Under the pieces are notes generated by a model. It had not been told where the DNA came from and ran no database searches. It was given only the letters and a program-made list of their open reading frames with translations. This document shows, in pieces, positions 7,294-14,821 of a DNA stretch of 14,821 nucleotides; position 1 is the stretch's first letter, and each line of letters begins with the position of its first letter. Position numbers and translations under genes: made by a program. The stretch is from assembly GCA_018694455.1 (NCBI GenBank), contig JABHNP010000217.1, forward strand, positions 1 to 14,821, read 5' to 3'. Source of the DNA: Planctomycetaceae bacterium. Lineage in GTDB: Bacteria; Planctomycetota; Planctomycetia; Pirellulales; UBA1268.

Positions 7294-8742
7294 ATGCTGA
7301 AACAACAACCCAACCAGACAGAACTACACGCGTGGGATAAAAATCACGTATGGCACGCCTTTACTCAAATGGCGGAATACGAACCACTCCTCATTGAACG
7401 TGGTGAAGGTGTCTACCTGTTTGATACTGAGGGTAATCGTTACATCGATGGCTCTTCCAGCATGTGGTGTAATGTGCACGGCCACCGACACCCACGACTT
7501 GATGCGGCAATCACGAATCAACTTGCCAAGGTCGCGCATACTACCAACCTTGGGCTCTCAAACCCAACAACGGTACGTCTTGCTCAGCGACTCGCTGATA
7601 TCACGCCAAATGGACTCGAGAAAGTCTTTTTCTCTAGTGATGGGTCCTCAGCTACCGAGGCAGCATTAAAGATTGCTTTTCAATACTGGCATCAGTCAGA
7701 ACGCGAAGGTGCGAACCCATCTGCGCAGCCAACTTCACACCGAACAAAGTTTGTTGCGCTCGGCGAGTCCTACCACGGAGATACCCTTGGTGCAATTGGC
7801 GTCGGGGGTGTCGATCGATTTACATCAATCTTTTCACCATTGACCTTCAAAGCGATTCGCGTCCCGACTCCTGGCATGACACCAACCCTGTCTCCAACGG
7901 CAGATGGTGGCCCGCGAACTGACCCGAGCAGCAGGCGTACAACAGCGGCAGAAGCACTCGCTTATCTCGAGCAACTTTTCCGGAATGAAGGCAACGACAT
8001 TGCTGCACTAATTATGGAACCCCTGATTCAGGCTGCTGGCGGTATCCTTGTACACCCCCCAGGATTTCTCAAAGCGGTACGTGCACTCACTAGGCGATAC
8101 GACATCCTTCTTATCCTGGATGAGATTGCCGTCGGCTTCGGACGAACTGGAACAATGTTTGCCTGCCAACAAGAAGATGTCTCTCCTGACATCTTATGTC
8201 TGGGAAAAGGGCTTACCGCTGGATACCTTCCGATGGCCGCAACAATCACTACCGAAAAAATATGGGAGAGTTTTCTTGGCTGCCATAAAGACGGGCGTGC
8301 TTTTTATCACGGACATACCTTTGGAGGGAATCCGCTGGCAGCCGCAGTCGCACTCGAATCATTGAACATTTTTCAAGAGGAACAACTACTTGACTACCTC
8401 CCGGAACGGATAGCACAACTCCAACGTTATGTAAAAAAAATTGCTGAGCTTCCACATGTTGGAGATACGCGACAGTGCGGGCTCGTTGCAGGGATCGATC
8501 TTGTGGCGAATAAACAGACCGGAGATGCCTACCCTTGGGAAGATGCGATGGGAACACGAGTGTGCCTAGCTGCACGGCAGCACGGCGCTCTCTTAAGGCA
8601 GCTTGGCGATACGGTTGTCATTATGCCGCCATTATGTATTCGCTCTTCAGAGCTTGCAGATCTTCTCCATGCGGCGGAGTCTGCCATCCGGGAAATTACC
8701 GACGTTGCCGTAAGTGTCCCATCTGGCAACCTATTGGCGTAG
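7294..8742 (+). CDS. bioA: Adenosylmethionine-8-amino-7-oxononanoate aminotransferase
   Basis: A cytoplasmic PLP enzyme that transfers the amino group of S-adenosylmethionine to 7-keto-8-aminopelargonate, giving 7,8-diaminopelargonate in biotin synthesis. It is a class III aminotransferase of 482 residues. Visible marks are VWHAFTQM (19-26), SSMWCNVHGH (55-64), the phosphate-binding DGSSA (116-120), SYHGDT (159-164), LDEIAVGFGRTG (275-286) with D276 binding the PLP ring nitrogen, the Schiff-base lysine K305 in GKGLTAG, and HGHTFGGNP (339-347). R435 before VVIMPP matches the expected substrate-carboxylate arginine. The BioA-specific WHxFT and SMW motifs separate it from other class III enzymes. 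It is slightly longer than the usual 430-450 residues because of extra sequence at about 130-150 and 190-220. No other biotin gene is near. It converges with the sulfatase gene across a 12-bp gap. Confidence 0.93.
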   Translation: MLKQQPNQTELHAWDKNHVWHAFTQMAEYEPLLIERGEGVYLFDTEGNRYIDGSSSMWCNVHGHRHPRLDAAITNQLAKVAHTTNLGLSNPTTVRLAQRLADITPNGLEKVFFSSDGSSATEAALKIAFQYWHQSEREGANPSAQPTSHRTKFVALGESYHGDTLGAIGVGGVDRFTSIFSPLTFKAIRVPTPGMTPTLSPTADGGPRTDPSSRRTTAAEALAYLEQLFRNEGNDIAALIMEPLIQAAGGILVHPPGFLKAVRALTRRYDILLILDEIAVGFGRTGTMFACQQEDVSPDILCLGKGLTAGYLPMAATITTEKIWESFLGCHKDGRAFYHGHTFGGNPLAAAVALESLNIFQEEQLLDYLPERIAQLQRYVKKIAELPHVGDTRQCGLVAGIDLVANKQTGDAYPWEDAMGTRVCLAARQHGALLRQLGDTVVIMPPLCIRSSELADLLHAAESAIREITDVAVSVPSGNLLA

Positions 8743-8754
8743 CCCTCTACTTTG

Positions 8755-10590
8755 CTAAGGCTGCTTTTGGCCTGTCACGATACAATAATAGGCTCCGACC
8801 TCTTTGCCATCTTCTGTCTTGAAAAAAGGTGCAAGTTCATATGAACCGGGCTGGAGCGAGAGCGACATCTGAACACTTTGGCTGTCCTTGCCAACTAAGA
8901 CTGCTGACTTAACGTCACCATTGATTCGCAGACCAGCTGAAACTATAGGAATTGCCTCACCAGGTGTTTCACGGAACGCTTTACTTGCTCCCGGTACAGC
9001 AGCACCAGCAGGAAGACTGCTCGCGAGAGACTTGTTAGCTTCCGTCGGCCAGCGCCTCAATTCAAAAGTGTAGGTACCGGGTTCCATAACTTTTACAGCC
9101 CAGAAGCTTCCAGAGGCTGTTTGACTCACATCTGCCTCTCCTTGGTTCTTTTGTCCAGATTTTTTTGGGCGGTATCCCATCGCTGCGCGGACCATGTGCT
9201 GATTCCACGGGGGCGTGCCACCAATCCAATCATGACATGTCAACGCAACACGTGGTGCTTCCTGTGCGCCCAGATAAATCTCAGTCGTCTGCAGAAATGT
9301 AGGCTCCAACTCGGCCCACCAACTATCGTAGAAAGCCTTCATCTTTTTCACCTGCTGCGGGTGATTAGCGGCTACATCTTCTGTTTGACCTGGATCTTTT
9401 TTGATCTCAAAAAGTTGCGACCCATTGATAAGCCTCCATTGCTGTGACATGACTGCCGTCTTCCTCCATTTAATTGGATCACGGATTCTTTGAGAATCAG
9501 TCACAAGCATGCGATCCGCAACGGCGGACTCTTCTTTTGGATCAAGAAGTGTTTCAATTGAAACGCCATCCCACCGAACCGACTGAGGTTTTTTTCCTCC
9601 GGCGAGCCCTACAATAGTTGGCACAACATCAACGGCATGACAGAGAATGTCGCACTGATGCCCCATGTCCCAACCAGCTGCTGGCCAATGCGCGATGAAT
9701 GGAACACGATGCCCACCTTCATATTCACTACCTTTTTTACCACGCATGCCGGCGTTAAAAACTTCATTGCCCGTGGCCGTGCCATTATCGGTCGTAAAAA
9801 TGAAGAGCGTGTTGTCAGCAACACCCAACTCCTCCAAAAATTGTCGGGTTGCACCGACGTTATCATCAATGTTTGTGATCATCCCAAAGAAGGCTGCAAT
9901 CTTTGCGCTCTGGCCCGAGTACATATCAAGATATTTTTGAGGACAGTGCAGGGGACCGTGAGGCGCATTTGTACTGATGTATGCAAAGAATGGCTTCCCT
10001 GCCTCTACCTGTTCTTTCATAAAACTCTTCGCTTGGCTGAAAAACACATCCGTACAGAATCCCTTTGCCGGAACGACTGTACCGTTGTGAAAATACGAAC
10101 CATCGAAATATGCGTTGTCCCAAACATCAGGAGTCTGTCCAACACCACCGCCGCCATGTCGATACACTTCACCGAATCCACGATCTTCTGGACGGTAGGG
10201 ATAATTGTCACCAAGATGCCACTTCCCAAACATACCGGTTCTATAGCCGTTATCTTTCAATAACTGACCGAGTGTCACCTCGTTCTCTCGAAGCATTGAC
10301 CGACCGTTGATGGTGTGCCAGACACCAGTACGATCTGTCCAATGCCCTGTCATTAATGCAGCACGAGTTGGCGAACATGTTGGCGCGACATGATAATCAG
10401 TCAGACTCGTTGATTCGGCGGCAAGTGCATCGATATGTGGAGTCTGAATAATTGGGTTGCCCGTATGCCCGAGGTCGCCATATCCCTGATCGTCCGCGAT
10501 AACAATCACAATGTTCGGCTGGTCTGCGTTCACACAACACGCGGCAAACAGACTGACTGGCACCCCCACGCACAATAGAAACCATTTCAT
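8755..10590 (-). CDS. Secreted arylsulfatase-family enzyme
   Basis: A 611-residue type I sulfatase that hydrolyses a sulfate ester, probably on a polysaccharide or glycan, outside the cytoplasm. An N-terminal signal peptide (1 to about 22) precedes the catalytic domain; cleavage after VNA fits, while C18 in LFAAC is only a poor lipobox. The signature CSPTRAALMTG starts at C72, the residue converted to formylglycine, with R76 conserved. Metal ligands are D33 and D34 in ADDQGYGD and D268 and N269 in TTDNG. GKWHLG supplies K123 and H125, and H211 lies in APHGP. A C-terminal extension from about 490, including TYTFELRRWPTE and a late QPGSYEL, looks like an added beta-sandwich. Substrate cannot be told from sequence. 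It is monocistronic here, with no formylglycine-generating enzyme gene or carbohydrate partner beside it. The start is set by a good ribosome binding site. Confidence 0.93.
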   Translation of the reverse strand: MKWFLLCVGVPVSLFAACCVNADQPNIVIVIADDQGYGDLGHTGNPIIQTPHIDALAAESTSLTDYHVAPTCSPTRAALMTGHWTDRTGVWHTINGRSMLRENEVTLGQLLKDNGYRTGMFGKWHLGDNYPYRPEDRGFGEVYRHGGGGVGQTPDVWDNAYFDGSYFHNGTVVPAKGFCTDVFFSQAKSFMKEQVEAGKPFFAYISTNAPHGPLHCPQKYLDMYSGQSAKIAAFFGMITNIDDNVGATRQFLEELGVADNTLFIFTTDNGTATGNEVFNAGMRGKKGSEYEGGHRVPFIAHWPAAGWDMGHQCDILCHAVDVVPTIVGLAGGKKPQSVRWDGVSIETLLDPKEESAVADRMLVTDSQRIRDPIKWRKTAVMSQQWRLINGSQLFEIKKDPGQTEDVAANHPQQVKKMKAFYDSWWAELEPTFLQTTEIYLGAQEAPRVALTCHDWIGGTPPWNQHMVRAAMGYRPKKSGQKNQGEADVSQTASGSFWAVKVMEPGTYTFELRRWPTEANKSLASSLPAGAAVPGASKAFRETPGEAIPIVSAGLRINGDVKSAVLVGKDSQSVQMSLSLQPGSYELAPFFKTEDGKEVGAYYCIVTGQKQP

Positions 10591-10597
10591 ACCCCAA

Positions 10598-10603
10598 CTC
10601 CTT
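10598..10603 (-). promoter_or_regulatory. Ribosome binding site of the sulfatase gene
   Basis: AAGGAG on the minus strand lies 7 nt before the ATG at 10590, the ideal Shine-Dalgarno sequence and spacing. It fixes the sulfatase start and places the signal peptide at the N-terminus. Confidence 0.75.
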
Positions 10604-10629
10604 ATCGTCAGTTATTAGAAAGCAGATAA

Positions 10630-10642
10630 AGTAGAGTCTACT
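10630..10642. promoter_or_regulatory. 13-bp dyad upstream of the sulfatase gene
   Basis: AGTAGA-G-TCTACT has two exact 6-bp arms around one central base. It lies 40 bp upstream of the sulfatase start in the 230-bp divergent region shared with the pyrophosphatase gene. The rest of that region (10591-10820) shows no convincing gene or promoter pair. Use as an operator is a guess from symmetry and position only. Confidence 0.3.
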
Positions 10643-10820
10643 GAAATGGTCTCGTCACAGGAAGAACCGTTGTTTAATAAAGTGAGTGCTTTCCTTCAGC
10701 TACAAGGCAGAGAACCACTTGAAACTTTCTCTCTCTTATTTGCAAGACACGGTATGCTACGTCAACTAGTGATCTTCGCAAACAGTCTTACCAGACAACA
10801 CTATTCGGACTCTTTCTCTC

Positions 10821-12473
10821 ATGAGCCTTTTTGTCTTTGGACATCGAAACCCTGATACCGATGCGATCTGCTCGGCGATAGCCTACGCTGACCTTCTTCG
10901 ACAAACAGGGCAACCAGATGCACTCGCTGCATGCTGCGGTGCACCCAATAAACGCACCGAGTATGTCCTCAATACAGCTGGCATAGCCGCCCCTAAAATA
11001 ATCATGGATGTGCGTCCGGAAGTTGAAGACATCTGTCGCAAAGAAACCATTACCGCTTCTTTCGGTGACGCATTCTTCGAGGCATATCGCCGCATGCAGG
11101 AATGGGACCTTCGAGCAATTCCTGTAGTCGATACAGACCATCGAGTTGTTGGTGTCCTATCAGTTCTTGATCTTATGGAACTCCTGTTCCGCGATGAAGG
11201 AGATCCAATAAAATCAAGAACTGTCACAACCAATCTGAAGAAGATAACAAACGCTCTTGGCGGCTCGTTTCAGCACGAAGTTGACACTGAACGCAGCGAT
11301 GAACTTCTTGTAATGGTCGGTGCAATGAGTTCTGACGGGTTCACAGCAAGGATGCAACAATTTGACAGAGACCGTATTCTCGTTGTCTGTGGTGACAGGC
11401 CGACAATCCAGCTACCAGCGATCGAGCAGGGCGTCCGTGCACTCGTGATCACGGGAGGCTTTGACTTGAGCCCAGGGCTTACTGAACTTGCAAAAGCGAG
11501 AGGTGTCTCGGTCTTGTTAAGTCCGTTCGACACCGTCAACACAACAACACGGATACGTTCCTCTCAATTTATTGATCCCGCTGTCGATCGGCAGGTTGTC
11601 ACGCTTCCTGCAAAAATGAGAGTGTCTGAGGCTCGGTCAATTGTAGAACGATCAAAACAGCCAGTCTTCCCGGTGGTAGGTGACGACGGACTCCTTGCTG
11701 GAATTTCGTTTAAGTCTGACGTCATAAATCCTCCACGACCAAGGCTTGTTTTGGTTGATCACAACGAACTCACGCAAGCGGTAGCTGGAATTGAGGAAGC
11801 CGACGTCATCGAAGTCCTTGATCACCATCGACTCGGAGGCGGGCTGAAATCATCACAACCAATTCGTTTTGTCAACGAACCGGTCGGCTCTACATGCACA
11901 CTTGTTGCACGACAATACCGTGACGCAGGGATCGAACCTGCACACGCAATTGCACTGTGCATGGCATCCGGCATCATTTCGGACACGCTTTTCTTAAAAA
12001 GCCCGACAACTACAGAAGTCGACAAAACCATCCTCGAATGGCTTCGCCAACGATGCTCGGCTGATCTAGATGATTTTGCGAAAACATTCTTTGAAATTGG
12101 CTCGGCGCTACGAACAAGCACCCCTGACGGTGTCGTCCAAGAAGATTGCAAGGAATTTATTGAGCGAGGCATCCGATTTTCAATTTCTCAAATCGAAGAA
12201 ACAGGGTTTGATCTCTTCTGGGAAAGGAAGGATGAACTTCGAACCGCATTAGTTGAATATTCCACACAGCACAAACTCGATTTCTCAGCACTACTAGTAA
12301 CTGATGTCGTCAGCAATGGCTCCCTACTCTTATTGTCTCGAGAGACCGAAGCCTGGGAGGAAATCAACTACCCACGAATTGATCCCGGCTTGTATGCTCT
12401 AAAAAATGTTGTCAGCCGAAAAAAGCAACTTCTACCGCTTGTCACACAACTAATTCAAACAGCAATGTTTTAA
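10821..12473 (+). CDS. ppaC: Family II Mn-dependent inorganic pyrophosphatase with CBS-DRTGG-CBS insert
   Basis: A cytoplasmic enzyme of 550 residues that hydrolyses pyrophosphate to two phosphates and so drives biosynthetic reactions. The DHH catalytic domain is split. GHRNPDTDA (7-15) gives metal ligands H8, D12 and D14. After the insert come VDHNE (D313), VLDHHRLG (D334, H335) and IISDT (D388). A DHHA2-type C-terminal domain ends with the substrate-binding SRKKQ (R533, K534, K535 region). The regulatory insert is a first CBS motif (about 72-125), a DRTGG-like domain (about 133-240, with GDRPTIQ at 191-197 and ITGG at 210-213) and a second CBS motif (about 250-300). In characterised CBS pyrophosphatases, AMP or ADP inhibits and ATP or diadenosine polyphosphates activate; the same is inferred here. 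Length matches the DRTGG-containing subfamily. No ribosome binding site is visible, but the start lies directly before the first metal motif, as in relatives. Confidence 0.95.
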   Translation: MSLFVFGHRNPDTDAICSAIAYADLLRQTGQPDALAACCGAPNKRTEYVLNTAGIAAPKIIMDVRPEVEDICRKETITASFGDAFFEAYRRMQEWDLRAIPVVDTDHRVVGVLSVLDLMELLFRDEGDPIKSRTVTTNLKKITNALGGSFQHEVDTERSDELLVMVGAMSSDGFTARMQQFDRDRILVVCGDRPTIQLPAIEQGVRALVITGGFDLSPGLTELAKARGVSVLLSPFDTVNTTTRIRSSQFIDPAVDRQVVTLPAKMRVSEARSIVERSKQPVFPVVGDDGLLAGISFKSDVINPPRPRLVLVDHNELTQAVAGIEEADVIEVLDHHRLGGGLKSSQPIRFVNEPVGSTCTLVARQYRDAGIEPAHAIALCMASGIISDTLFLKSPTTTEVDKTILEWLRQRCSADLDDFAKTFFEIGSALRTSTPDGVVQEDCKEFIERGIRFSISQIEETGFDLFWERKDELRTALVEYSTQHKLDFSALLVTDVVSNGSLLLLSRETEAWEEINYPRIDPGLYALKNVVSRKKQLLPLVTQLIQTAMF

Positions 12474-12494
12474 AGCTCAACGGTTCAAACCATT

Positions 12495-13493
12495 TTACTG
12501 AGCAACTGATTTACTTCCCTCAGCAGACCCACCGATTGGCGCACCCTCGGGTAGAGGACGACAGGCCGCAGAAACACCGAGGCGATGCAACTCTTCTCGG
12601 ACGGCGAGATATTCTTCAAAACTATCTGGGTAACACCAAAGAGTTACTGTGGTTGCTGGAGTGACACTTGCCAGAATGTTCCGGAAACGAGATTGCCGAG
12701 CCAGGGCGTCAGGCAAATTCTCTCCAAGATCATAACGAGCCGGCTTCACTACCCACTCACGACTTCGCACGTACACCTGACCTACGCTTCGATTAACCTG
12801 CACCTCAATGACATAATCAAGCGCAAAATCCTGAATAGGCCCAACGGTCTCAACTCTCGACTCCATTGATGCCAGAGAACTTCCACCGCTCCTTTGAGTC
12901 TTCGCTTTTGCCCGATCAAACAGCTCTGTAAGTGGAATATACGCAATGCGACCAGCTGCAAGACGAAAGTGCAATTCATCTCCAGTGACTGTCCGGCCAA
13001 CGGGTGTTGGATAGGCAAGGAGTTTTTTCGTTGCTTGTGGAGAATGACTGATACCATCTGCCTCGAGGTTGCATTGCTCAATCTCGTCTTTGAGGCGATC
13101 ACTTTGAGCAGCCATTTCTACCCGTCTCGATTTATCTTCGTCTACTTTTTGCTTTTGTTCTTCAACTACCCGCCGTGTTGCAGAAACTGCTGTAATAAGA
13201 TGCATCCTTGCATTGCTGGCGTCGGCAACGGTCAGAGCGAGTTGCGCGCCTTGCTCATCAAGCTCAACCAGCTCACTTTCAGAGGTAACAACTGCGTCCT
13301 CTAAGCGAACAACTTCCTCCATCAATTTCGTAACATCAGCACTACTGGCTTCCTTGGGCTTAAGTGAAATAGTTTGAACCCGGGCACCAATGACCATAAC
13401 CAAAATAATAAGAATGCCGACAATGTTGGTCACAATATCGAGAAACGAATCTTGCCCACCGGCGTCTATGCGGCTTTCGCGTTGTCTGATCAT
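12495..13493 (-). CDS. ExbD/MotB-like membrane protein with coiled coil
   Basis: A 332-residue inner-membrane protein of unknown function. Residues 17-37 (DSFLDIVTNIVGILIILVMV) form one membrane helix with an acidic residue, D19, at its start. This layout matches ExbD, TolR and MotB, where the Asp carries protons. Residues about 50-145 are rich in Glu, Lys and Gln with few helix breakers, a likely periplasmic coiled coil. A C-terminal domain follows (about 160-332), with VTLWCYPDSF (283-292) and the tail RPLPEGAPIGGSAEGSKSVAQ split around 312-332. I recall this tail as typical of planctomycete proteins of unknown role. The ATG overlaps the stop codon of the upstream gene (ATGA), so the two are translationally coupled and probably form one complex. 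It converges with ppaC across a 21-bp gap with no clear terminator. Confidence 0.82.
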   Translation of the reverse strand: MIRQRESRIDAGGQDSFLDIVTNIVGILIILVMVIGARVQTISLKPKEASSADVTKLMEEVVRLEDAVVTSESELVELDEQGAQLALTVADASNARMHLITAVSATRRVVEEQKQKVDEDKSRRVEMAAQSDRLKDEIEQCNLEADGISHSPQATKKLLAYPTPVGRTVTGDELHFRLAAGRIAYIPLTELFDRAKAKTQRSGGSSLASMESRVETVGPIQDFALDYVIEVQVNRSVGQVYVRSREWVVKPARYDLGENLPDALARQSRFRNILASVTPATTVTLWCYPDSFEEYLAVREELHRLGVSAACRPLPEGAPIGGSAEGSKSVAQ

Positions 13494-14821
13494 AGACCCA
13501 CCTCCGGACTCGTAGCGGCTGTTTCAAGCTTTGCGGTGCGCCGTATTGGTCGCTTCCTAGGCTTGGCAGGTGGTAACCGCCGAATGGCATCTGACGCCTG
13601 CTTCTGCCGTGTTTCAATACCACTATTTGTAAGTAACGTCTGTACGTCTGCTCGCCGGCCCGAACCATCCTTGGTCTCTGTCAAAACCAACTCGGGCTTC
13701 CAGTACAGCCGGTCTCCAGCAATGCCCCAACTTTCGACTCGTTGACGAATCGCGATCACGAGAGAATCAATTGATTGAACTGTTGGCCCCGCAACCGGTA
13801 TTCGATACACAACCCGACTACCTGTATCGTCAAATAGACGTAACTCTTCGGCTGCGCACTCGATTTGAATCGGACGAGTCAGCGGAATGTATCGGTCCGA
13901 TGTCGCAAAGCTTGCCCAGTCGCTCCCTCGAGCACCAGACAGCGACCCGCTTGCACCGCTCTGCTCTTCCGATGTCGAACTCGACATTGCTGGCGACCCC
14001 GCATTGGTCCCAGCTTGCATACCAATTGGCATTGGAATACCACCACCAGCGGAGCCACCAGGAGCACCGCCAGCAGTACTTTGGCTTTGCGAGGAAGACG
14101 TACCAGAACCGCCACCACCTTGATTCGATCCTGCGGCCTGCTGACTGCCCGAGGAAGCCATTTCAGTTCCATTAGGTGCTCCTTCGCCAGTCCCTCGCTG
14201 CGAACCGTTCGAGCCCTCTCCAGACTTGCCGTGACCACCACCAGACCCTCCATCAACAGATGACGAGATTTCCTTTCCTTGACCATTTCCAAAGTGTGAT
14301 GCACCGGCCTGAGCTCTATCAATGCCACTTTGCATGCTCGGATCAGCAACGCCAGTCAGACTACCTATAGAAGTTGATCCTCCATTCCCAGAGCCAATGC
14401 CGGTTTCACTTTGGCCCTTCCCGAAGTGACTACCGCCAGAACTCTCACCAGCATTCATTGGCCGTCCAACAGCTGTATTTGCTGAGACCAGCTCTTCACG
14501 AGACGCACCCTGACCCTGCATCGCAGTGCCACCACGTGACTTGCCAGCTTTCGCCTGCTGCTTGGACCAGTCCCACTGGGACTGATCACCCAAGACAGAT
14601 GGACCACCCACAGCAACAGCGCCACCACGCACCGATGCAGCCCTATACTGCTGCTTCACAGGACTCTTCCTACGAATATTAGACCGAGTCTGTGACAACC
14701 ATTTCAGTCGATCTCTCGCCTCGTTGATTGCTTGCAACTCTGCATCTCGTAAGGCAAGATCCTTCTCAGGAAACGCAAGTCGCCAGTCCTCCTCAATGAG
14801 CTGATATCCAAAGTCACTACC
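13490..14821 (-). CDS. Gly/Ser-rich protein with C-terminal domain, 5' partial
   Basis: The frame is open to the window edge, giving 443 visible residues with no start. A TTG at 14737 is possible, but the in-frame sequence before it (containing EEDWRLAFPEKDLALRDAE) looks like real protein and joins smoothly to a charged helix, so the gene almost certainly begins outside. Visible parts are a charged helical N-terminal segment (about 1-55), an extended linker very rich in Gly, Ser, Gln and Ala (about 123-313), a compact domain (about 315-403) with QIECAAEELRLFDD and WGIAGDRLYWKPELVL, and a basic Pro/Arg tail. I recall comparable domains in planctomycete proteins of unknown function encoded near MotA/ExbB-like genes. 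It is translationally coupled to the ExbD-like gene, suggesting a shared envelope complex. The exact function is not known. Confidence 0.75.
   Translation of the reverse strand, partial: GSDFGYQLIEEDWRLAFPEKDLALRDAELQAINEARDRLKWLSQTRSNIRRKSPVKQQYRAASVRGGAVAVGGPSVLGDQSQWDWSKQQAKAGKSRGGTAMQGQGASREELVSANTAVGRPMNAGESSGGSHFGKGQSETGIGSGNGGSTSIGSLTGVADPSMQSGIDRAQAGASHFGNGQGKEISSSVDGGSGGGHGKSGEGSNGSQRGTGEGAPNGTEMASSGSQQAAGSNQGGGGSGTSSSQSQSTAGGAPGGSAGGGIPMPIGMQAGTNAGSPAMSSSTSEEQSGASGSLSGARGSDWASFATSDRYIPLTRPIQIECAAEELRLFDDTGSRVVYRIPVAGPTVQSIDSLVIAIRQRVESWGIAGDRLYWKPELVLTETKDGSGRRADVQTLLTNSGIETRQKQASDAIRRLPPAKPRKRPIRRTAKLETAATSPEVGL
13500..13505 (-). promoter_or_regulatory. Ribosome binding site of the ExbD-like gene
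   Basis: GGAGGT on the minus strand sits 6 nt before the ATG at 13493, inside the last codons of the upstream gene. It confirms the start and the 4-bp overlap, and with it coupled translation. Confidence 0.75.
14279..14431 (-). repeat. SHFG(K/N)GQ heptapeptide repeat in the Gly-rich protein
   Basis: The linker encodes SHFGKGQ at 14411-14431 and SHFGNGQ at 14279-14299, 44 residues apart. His and Phe are otherwise nearly absent from this linker, so the match is not explained by low complexity alone. It may be a short binding motif or the remnant of a duplication. Confidence 0.5.

Noticed and set aside
8735..8768. Possible terminator between bioA and the sulfatase gene (GTAGCC / GGCTGC followed by TTTT)
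   Set aside because: The stem is 6 bp with a G-U pair and a 14-nt loop. It is too weak to call.
9637..10263. A 208-codon frame antisense to the sulfatase
   Set aside because: It covers the catalytic core of the sulfatase, has no ribosome binding site, and its composition is typical of a shadow frame.
10646..10855. A 69-codon plus-strand frame in the sulfatase-ppaC gap
   Set aside because: It has no ribosome binding site or recognisable domain, and it overlaps the well-supported ppaC start in another frame.
12474..12500. Possible terminator between ppaC and the ExbD-like gene (GGTT-CA-AACC)
   Set aside because: It has only a 4-bp stem and a 2-nt loop, so it cannot be a stable hairpin.
14735..14737. 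TTG as the start of the Gly-rich protein
   Set aside because: The frame continues upstream to the window edge with protein-like sequence, so the TTG is more likely an internal Leu codon.
12495..14821. Zorya-type defence system
   Set aside because: Only a MotB/ExbD-like helix is shared. No helicase, nuclease or OmpA-type peptidoglycan-binding domain is visible in the window.

Overview
The window looks like an accessory-to-core stretch of a planctomycete chromosome, probably a marine relative of the Pirellulaceae. The evidence is the gene mix. It has a secreted formylglycine-type sulfatase, a giant CcsB-CcsA fusion beside a multiheme cytochrome and a small lipoprotein, and an ExbD-like protein coupled to a Gly/Ser-rich protein of a kind I associate with this phylum. 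Several genes lack a Shine-Dalgarno sequence. This is inference; there is no rRNA or other phylogenetic marker.

Layout from left to right. Positions 16-2499 (+) encode a secreted, C-terminally anchored cytochrome c with twelve CXXCH haem sites. Positions 2500-2570 are a short convergent gap with a 19-bp tandem repeat. Positions 2571-6254 (-) encode a 1227-residue cytochrome c synthase (CcsB/ResB + CcsA). A lipoprotein gene (6274 to about 6897, -) lies 19 bp upstream of it and is probably co-transcribed. Positions 6898-7293 are a divergent intergenic region with a perfect 16-bp palindrome and a hairpin. Positions 7294-8742 (+) encode BioA. Positions 8755-10590 (-) encode a secreted sulfatase. 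After a 230-bp divergent gap, 10821-12473 (+) encode a family II inorganic pyrophosphatase with CBS and DRTGG regulatory domains. Positions 12495-13493 and 13490-14821 (-) are two genes overlapping by 4 bp: an ExbD/MotB-like membrane protein, and a Gly/Ser-rich protein whose 5' end lies outside the window.

How they work together. The cytochrome needs haem attached outside the membrane, and CcsBA is the enzyme class that does this, so the left 7 kb reads as a cytochrome and its maturation machinery, with a lipoprotein helper of unknown role. The right end is probably the tail of an operon for an ion-driven envelope module; a MotA/ExbB/TolQ partner would be expected just beyond position 14821. 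BioA, the sulfatase and the pyrophosphatase are single-gene units with no evident link to each other.

I saw no tRNA, rRNA, CRISPR array, transposase or phage gene. The best candidates for something little described are the dodecahaem cytochrome, the enlarged CcsBA with a duplicated membrane segment, and the ExbD-like/Gly-rich pair.
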